From Treponema sp. (GTDB lineage: Bacteria > Spirochaetota > Spirochaetia > Treponematales > Breznakiellaceae), in the NCBI GenBank assembly GCA_009782555.1, contig WRIV01000007.1:1-64000 (forward strand): a stretch of DNA of 64,000 nt. Direction: 5' to 3'. The notes beneath the pieces were generated by a model. It ran no database searches. It had not been told where the DNA came from and saw only the letters and a list, made by a program, of their open reading frames with translations. Below, piece after piece: positions 59,809 through 64,000 of this stretch (position 1 is its first letter; each line of letters starts with the position of its first letter). The position numbers and the translations under genes are program-made.

Positions 59809-60540
59809 CTAAAGCATATTCCGGCTGACAGGGCTTCCTATCCAGATACCTTCGCCCAGATAATCAACCCGCTTTCCATCAATAAGGATCTGAACATCTT
59901 TTACACTATCGAATTCTGTGGCGGTTAAAACAATCTGTCTGCGCTGCCCGGCATAGCCTTCTATGCCATAGGTGTTGAATAAAAAATCCTCGCTAAAACT
60001 GATATAGGCGGTATTGCCCCGGACAACGGTATTGAGGATTTTCACATTTTTTGGTATCAGGGAAATAAGCCCCTGTTTTTCCTCCTCCACAGAAGGCCCC
60101 CTGATCAATGCATCCAGGGCATCAAATAATGGACTGTCGCTGGCGGGCAGGTTCCGTCTAACCCGGGTCCAAAGCAGAGCCCCGGTATTATCCACCTTTA
60201 TCAAGTAAAAAGATCGTTCAACTGTCTGGTCCTGAACACCCGGCTTTTCCCTGTTTTGGGCTGTCTGCTCTGTTTCCTTTTGCCCGGCCCCGTCTATTCC
60301 GGCAGTATACTCCGCCTCTCCGGGACTATCTGGTGAAAAAAAGCTTTGGATTTCTATCTCCAGATCAGGCAGGATTTCTTCTTCGGTTCCTTTAGCCAGC
60401 CTGTCCAAGATACCAGCTTCCTGAAGGGTCCCCTTGATCTTCTCCAAATTTACCAAAAAAAGCAGGGATACCCCAATCACAAAAGCCAGCCAAAAGAGAA
60501 GCCAGCCCCCGCTCCCGTTTCTTTTTTTTCCTGCCAGCAT
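59809..60540 (-). CDS. Membrane-anchored GerMN-domain protein
   Basis: 243 residues if the ATG at 60540 is used, which fits the promoter 9 nt upstream. One membrane helix near residues 11-30, a low-complexity linker, and a C-terminal GerMN domain (LDALIRGPSVEEEKQGL, ILNTVVRGNTAYISFSEDF, RQIVLTATEF). The domain is found in sporulation and cell-envelope proteins. Function unknown. Confidence 0.8.
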   Translation of the reverse strand: MLAGKKRNGSGGWLLFWLAFVIGVSLLFLVNLEKIKGTLQEAGILDRLAKGTEEEILPDLEIEIQSFFSPDSPGEAEYTAGIDGAGQKETEQTAQNREKPGVQDQTVERSFYLIKVDNTGALLWTRVRRNLPASDSPLFDALDALIRGPSVEEEKQGLISLIPKNVKILNTVVRGNTAYISFSEDFLFNTYGIEGYAGQRRQIVLTATEFDSVKDVQILIDGKRVDYLGEGIWIGSPVSRNML

Positions 60541-60549
60541 TAGTAATGT

Positions 60550-60579
60550 ATAATAGGGGGATTTATCCTTCCTCGTCAA
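60550..60579 (-). promoter_or_regulatory. Promoter of the GerMN gene, near-leaderless
   Basis: TTGACG (60574-60579), 18 nt, TATTAT (60550-60555), 9 nt to the ATG. It argues against the longer frame that would start within the -35. Confidence 0.5.
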
Positions 60580-60620
60580 TGACTTGACGGCAGAATACCT
60601 TTTTCATACTCCGCATATTT

Positions 60621-61274
60621 TTAAAGAATTTCAAATGTGTTTTTTTCAAAAGCTATTAACCCATCGTTACGCATTTTGCAAAGTTCATTCGACATGGCAC
60701 TTCGGTCAACGCAAAGATAATTCGCTAATTCCTCCCGGTTATAAGGGATGGCAAATTTTTTTGCGGATCCCCTGTGGGTATCAAAAAAACACAATAATTT
60801 ATCTCTGGTCGTCCTTTTTGAAAGAATTTCGATTTTTTGATTTAACATTAAATTTTTTTGGGCGATTAAATTGAGCATATTTTCTATTATCCTTGCGTGG
60901 TATGGGCAAACAGCATTGCATGAGGTGATAATTTTTTTATAATCAAAAAACAAAATTTCTGTATCTTCTGCTGCCTGGATAGTAACGGGACTTTGTGTTA
61001 TTCCAGCGCAGGCAAAGACTTCCCCAAAAATCTCCGGGACGGCAAGAGTGGTTAATACGGAGTTGTTGCCATCCAAACTTTCGCTAATAATTTTTACGCT
61101 CCCCGACAGGATCAATCCTACAAAACCCACGGTGTTTCCAGACAGAAGGATCACATCGTCTTTGCCGTAGTTAGCTGGTTTTACCGACAGACAGTTGAGC
61201 ATCCGTTCAAAATCGCTAAAAGAAATACCTTGAAATAAGAGGTTTTTTTTTGCCACCTCAAAATAAATTCTCAT
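60621..61274 (-). CDS. Crp/Fnr-family regulator
   Basis: 217 residues. N-terminal cyclic-nucleotide-like jelly roll (LILSGSVKIISES), a dimerisation helix, and a C-terminal HTH (NREELANYLCVDRSAMSNEL). Cys residues at 28, 111, 132 and 140 are not in the FNR arrangement, so an oxygen-labile iron-sulfur cluster is not evident; nitrogen oxides via haem is one option. Divergent from nrfA, the most likely target. A TGTTG-N6-CAACA palindrome lies just upstream. Confidence 0.85.
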   Translation of the reverse strand: MRIYFEVAKKNLLFQGISFSDFERMLNCLSVKPANYGKDDVILLSGNTVGFVGLILSGSVKIISESLDGNNSVLTTLAVPEIFGEVFACAGITQSPVTIQAAEDTEILFFDYKKIITSCNAVCPYHARIIENMLNLIAQKNLMLNQKIEILSKRTTRDKLLCFFDTHRGSAKKFAIPYNREELANYLCVDRSAMSNELCKMRNDGLIAFEKNTFEIL

Positions 61275-61286
61275 AAAAAATCCTTA

Positions 61287-61302
61287 TGTTGCTTTTACAA
61301 CA
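61287..61302. promoter_or_regulatory. Palindrome TGTTG-N6-CAACA, candidate Crp/Fnr site
   Basis: A perfect 5-6-5 inverted repeat, the geometry of Crp-type sites, located 13 nt upstream of the regulator start and about 130 nt before the nrfA promoter. It may serve autoregulation. Confidence 0.35.
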
Positions 61303-61431
61303 AAAAAATTGCATTTGTTAAATATCACGATCTTCATCCAAAAAATTCCACATAATTATACATAATAGAAGAAAACTATTCAATATTGCAAGAAAATAAT
61401 CAAGAATATTAAAAAAATGTTCTTTTTGTTG

Positions 61432-61460
61432 TTGACATCCAGCCCCGCATATGCGATACT
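61432..61460 (+). promoter_or_regulatory. nrfA promoter
   Basis: A perfect TTGACA (61432-61437), 17 nt, GATACT (61455-61460). A second TGTTGACATCYAG copy at 61502-61514 repeats the -35 wording 71 nt further down. The leader is about 90 nt and holds TTGAG-N8-CTCAA (61476-61493), a possible operator. Confidence 0.5.
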
Positions 61461-61554
61461 ATTTGATCTGTATATTTGAGCATCATGTCTCAATAATTCC
61501 TGTTGACATCTAGTTATACAGGGGTTGAATTGCTTTTATCTGTAGGAGGATTAT

Positions 61555-62823
61555 ATGAAACAACACATTTGGCGGATTTCGGTCTTTCTTATCATGGCCA
61601 TACTGCTGGCGATGTTTTCCAGTTGTGGAGAATCTGTAAAACCAGGCAGTCTTAGAGAGAGAAGCCCGGGGTCGGCACAGGTAGTGCAAATGGGTTCAAA
61701 GGTAACGGTAAAAACCGCATCCGATTGGGCCAGTGAGTATCCTGATATTTATGCGTCCTACCAAAGGAACGCCAACAACAGCGAAAACTACAGCTATGTA
61801 GAGACGTATCCGATGCTTGGCGTTGTTTATGAAGGCATGGCCTTTAGTAAGTTTTACAACAGCGCCCGGGGGCATGTTTTTACGGTGGAGGACCTATATG
61901 CGACAGGACGGCCCCATCCGCTGGCAAACTGCTTTGCCTGTAAAACCCCGGATTTCCATGCGGTAGTTATCGAGCAGGGCGTTAGCGCATACAGAATTCC
62001 TTTTGATGAAATGAGGGAAAATGTATCGGAACCGGTAAGTTGCTTTAACTGCCACGCCGGCGAACCGGGAAAAGTTACCATCACACATAACTACTTGATT
62101 GACGCTCTGGGATCGGATCTTGGTTCCGTAAGCACAGGGAGCATCGCTTGTGCACAGTGCCATGTAGAATACCACTTCGGCCCGGCGAACTCGGCTACGC
62201 CTGCAGCGGTAATATTGCCCTACAAGGGACTTGCCCAGATGCATCCAGACTCCCAACTACAATACTATAACAGTCTAATAATGCCCGACGGCGGAGAGTT
62301 CTACGATTATATCAATCCCCGCACCGGCGTGCGGCAAATCAAAATTCAGCACCCCGAATTTGAAACCTTCCATAGCATTGGTAGTCAACATGCCGGGACC
62401 TATGCTTGTGCAGACTGTCATATGCCGACGGCTATTAACTCTAAGAAAGTTGCCTATGCCAGCCATGAATGGATGAGCCCCCTTAAAAATCCCGGATTGA
62501 TAGCAAATGAATGCTCCTCCTGCCACAAGGATTTGGCAGCGGATGTCGCCAAGATACAGGAAGTGGCGCATAACCGTTCAGTCGAAATTGGATTGGCCCT
62601 GGAGTCGTTCACGAATGAATTGGCAGCCGCTATCGAAAAGGGAAATTACAGGAATGAACAGCTGGCTTCCATTCGTAAAGCTGCCCGGGAATCGCAGTTT
62701 TATTGGGACTTTGTGTGGGTAGAAAACAGCAATGGCGCCCACAATTCCCAATTAACCAAGCAGTGCCTGGATAAATCCGAGGCTCTCTTAAACGAGGCAA
62801 AACAACTGTTAGCGCAATTATAG
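61555..62823 (+). CDS. nrfA: Pentahaem cytochrome c nitrite reductase (ammonia forming), lipoprotein
   Basis: 422 residues behind AGGAGG at 6 nt. Signal with lipobox: FSSC, lipidated Cys24, so the enzyme is membrane-anchored rather than soluble. Five haem sites: CFACK at 126-130, the special lysine-ligated catalytic haem; CFNCH 163; CAQCH 199; CADCH 285; CSSCH 320. Catalytic-site residues such as YYNSLIMPDG and KIQHPEFETFHSIGSQHAG are present. It reduces nitrite to ammonium with six electrons. No nrfH is nearby, so electrons may come from another donor. The following resB gives the cytochrome c maturation factor. Confidence 0.95.
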   Translation: MKQHIWRISVFLIMAILLAMFSSCGESVKPGSLRERSPGSAQVVQMGSKVTVKTASDWASEYPDIYASYQRNANNSENYSYVETYPMLGVVYEGMAFSKFYNSARGHVFTVEDLYATGRPHPLANCFACKTPDFHAVVIEQGVSAYRIPFDEMRENVSEPVSCFNCHAGEPGKVTITHNYLIDALGSDLGSVSTGSIACAQCHVEYHFGPANSATPAAVILPYKGLAQMHPDSQLQYYNSLIMPDGGEFYDYINPRTGVRQIKIQHPEFETFHSIGSQHAGTYACADCHMPTAINSKKVAYASHEWMSPLKNPGLIANECSSCHKDLAADVAKIQEVAHNRSVEIGLALESFTNELAAAIEKGNYRNEQLASIRKAARESQFYWDFVWVENSNGAHNSQLTKQCLDKSEALLNEAKQLLAQL

Positions 62824-62827
62824 GTTT

Positions 62828-64000
62828 GTGCATCACCGTTTGAATCGTTTTTTAGCTTATTTACACTCCATGAAATTTGGAGTGTTAATTCTAGTGTTTG
62901 TTTTGGCCTGCTCTTTGATGGGATCCTTGATTCCACAGGGCAGGTCATTTCAATGGTACCTTCAAAACTATCCCAGCGCCGGAAAAACTATTCTAGCGCT
63001 GGGATTTGATAATTTATTCCATACATGGTATTTCATTTTTCTGATAATCCTGGCCTGCGTAAATATTTTTTCATGCTGTATTATCCGTCTAAAAACCCTG
63101 CTGAAAACGGGGAAGGATTTGTTTCAAACAGCAGAAAATGCCCAGGGAGGCCATACAATCGGCGCAAAAGCGGCGGAAGACTTGGGCAATTACCTTGCCC
63201 TTAGGCATTATCGCCAGTATAAAACAGAAAAAACTGCTATTTTCTATAAAAACATCCCGGGCCGTTACGGTTCTTTTCTTGTGCATCTTTCACTGCTGTT
63301 TATCTTGGTTTTTGGGGGACTGGTATTAGGGATGGCCGATGTGGCCGATTACAATATCATGCCCGGAGAAAGCCTTGCTTTTGACAACGGTATGGTGCTA
63401 AAGCTGGAAAATTTTCGCATAACTGACGAAGCAGGAAAAACAGACTATGCCAGCGTAATTCAGGTAACAGCACAGGACGGCGCATCCGTTTCGAGGACAA
63501 TCAGCGTTAATTATCCCCTTACCTTCCGTTCCTTCAAGTACTACCAGCACAATTACGGTACTGCCGGTTCTGTGACCGCTTCCAATGCCGAAACAGGCGG
63601 ATCGGATGTGTTTTACCTTACCGAACAGAGCTTCCTATCCGGCGATGGCCGTAATGGTGTGATGTATATGACATTGTTTCCAGGCTATGTAGAAGACGAA
63701 AATGGAAACATTATACCGGTAACCGTTAGAGGCAATATCTTTCCCAATCCGGTCTATCATGTGCTGATTTCCGACGAAGGTACCATGACTGCTAAAATGG
63801 TACTGCCTGGAGAAACGATACAGACGGGGGATATTTCGTTTACCTTTAACGAACCTGTTAATTTTCCAGGAATCCGTATTAAACATATACCTAACCCTTT
63901 TCCAGGGCTGCTGTATGGATCCTTTGTTTTGATGATTGTGGGATTTTGGATGTGCTTCTTTTATGTGCCGACTGTTGTTACCATACGATCTGACAGCTAT
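62828..64000 (+). CDS. resB: ResB-type cytochrome c biogenesis protein, 3' end beyond the window
   Basis: At least 391 residues from GTG 62828 and open at the window end; ATG 62870 is an alternative start. Hydrophobic helices at about 14-35, 58-78 and 150-170 and another near the end, with a long periplasmic region between the third and fourth, as in ResB/CcsB-type proteins. It delivers haem for attachment to CxxCH (and CxxCK) motifs and so supports NrfA, 4 nt upstream. CcsA/ResC is presumably beyond the edge. Confidence 0.85.
   Translation, partial: MHHRLNRFLAYLHSMKFGVLILVFVLACSLMGSLIPQGRSFQWYLQNYPSAGKTILALGFDNLFHTWYFIFLIILACVNIFSCCIIRLKTLLKTGKDLFQTAENAQGGHTIGAKAAEDLGNYLALRHYRQYKTEKTAIFYKNIPGRYGSFLVHLSLLFILVFGGLVLGMADVADYNIMPGESLAFDNGMVLKLENFRITDEAGKTDYASVIQVTAQDGASVSRTISVNYPLTFRSFKYYQHNYGTAGSVTASNAETGGSDVFYLTEQSFLSGDGRNGVMYMTLFPGYVEDENGNIIPVTVRGNIFPNPVYHVLISDEGTMTAKMVLPGETIQTGDISFTFNEPVNFPGIRIKHIPNPFPGLLYGSFVLMIVGFWMCFFYVPTVVTIRSDSY

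Overview
The window reads as chromosome of a spirochaete of the Treponema type. Pointers are an operon of chemotaxis-like genes ending in a response-regulator cyclase, an (AAKKP)n histone-H1-like protein between mnmG and mnmE, a fused aroDE, a PtsN-like protein with an excisionase-type HTH, a PASTA protein, and numerous MCP and two-component proteins. Haem lipoprotein NrfA, HIT, YmdB and a type II pantothenate kinase fit an anaerobic, host- or gut-associated treponeme. This assignment is inference from gene content; no rRNA or marker comparison was possible.

Layout. 1-5.3 kb: partial coaB, a D-2-hydroxyacid dehydrogenase, tRNA-Ala(CGC), manC, an RluA-type pseudouridine synthase and a secreted transglutaminase-like protein. 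5.3-13.6 kb: a defence island with type I hsdR, a fused hsdM-hsdS, an AT-rich two-gene unit that looks like a Kiwa system (kwaA four-TM protein, kwaB DUF4868-like), a frameshifted DUF1016 nuclease gene, an hsdS tail relic and a second DUF1016 relic. 13.6-24.2 kb: one tightly packed chemosensory operon (two CheW-like proteins, CheB, CheR, two MCPs, a CheA-REC hybrid and a REC-adenylate cyclase), whose likely output is cAMP rather than flagellar steering. 24.2-32.2 kb: Phd-type antitoxin, ptsN-like gene, cdd, two envelope proteins (one a degenerate M23 peptidase), a methyltransferase, trpR, a gate-family membrane protein and an aconitase-family hydratase. 32.3-36.5 kb: double-receiver regulator, hybrid histidine kinase and a PHP phosphatase. 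36.5-45.7 kb: bacteriohemerythrin, dksA, def-fmt-PASTA-aroDE, then XRE/cupin regulator, acyl-CoA synthetase and citrate synthase. 45.8-58.3 kb: tRNA-Pro(GGG), HIT protein, mnmG, repeat protein, mnmE, alr-clpP-FGE-like, a Cache MCP, an ArsB/NhaD-type transporter, coaW and ymdB. 58.3-64 kb: diguanylate cyclase, GerMN protein, and a Crp/Fnr regulator divergent from nrfA-resB (nitrite ammonification; resB runs off the window).

A pattern runs across the whole window. At least a dozen first-in-transcript genes have a sigma70-like promoter whose -10 hexamer lies only 4-9 nt upstream of the start codon, with no Shine-Dalgarno between. This predicts that many housekeeping mRNAs here are leaderless or nearly so, while other genes (nrfA, mcp, the repeat protein) keep long leaders with AGGAGG. 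It is the main candidate for something under-described, together with the Kiwa-like pair lodged between two hsdS ends and the cAMP-output chemosensory operon.
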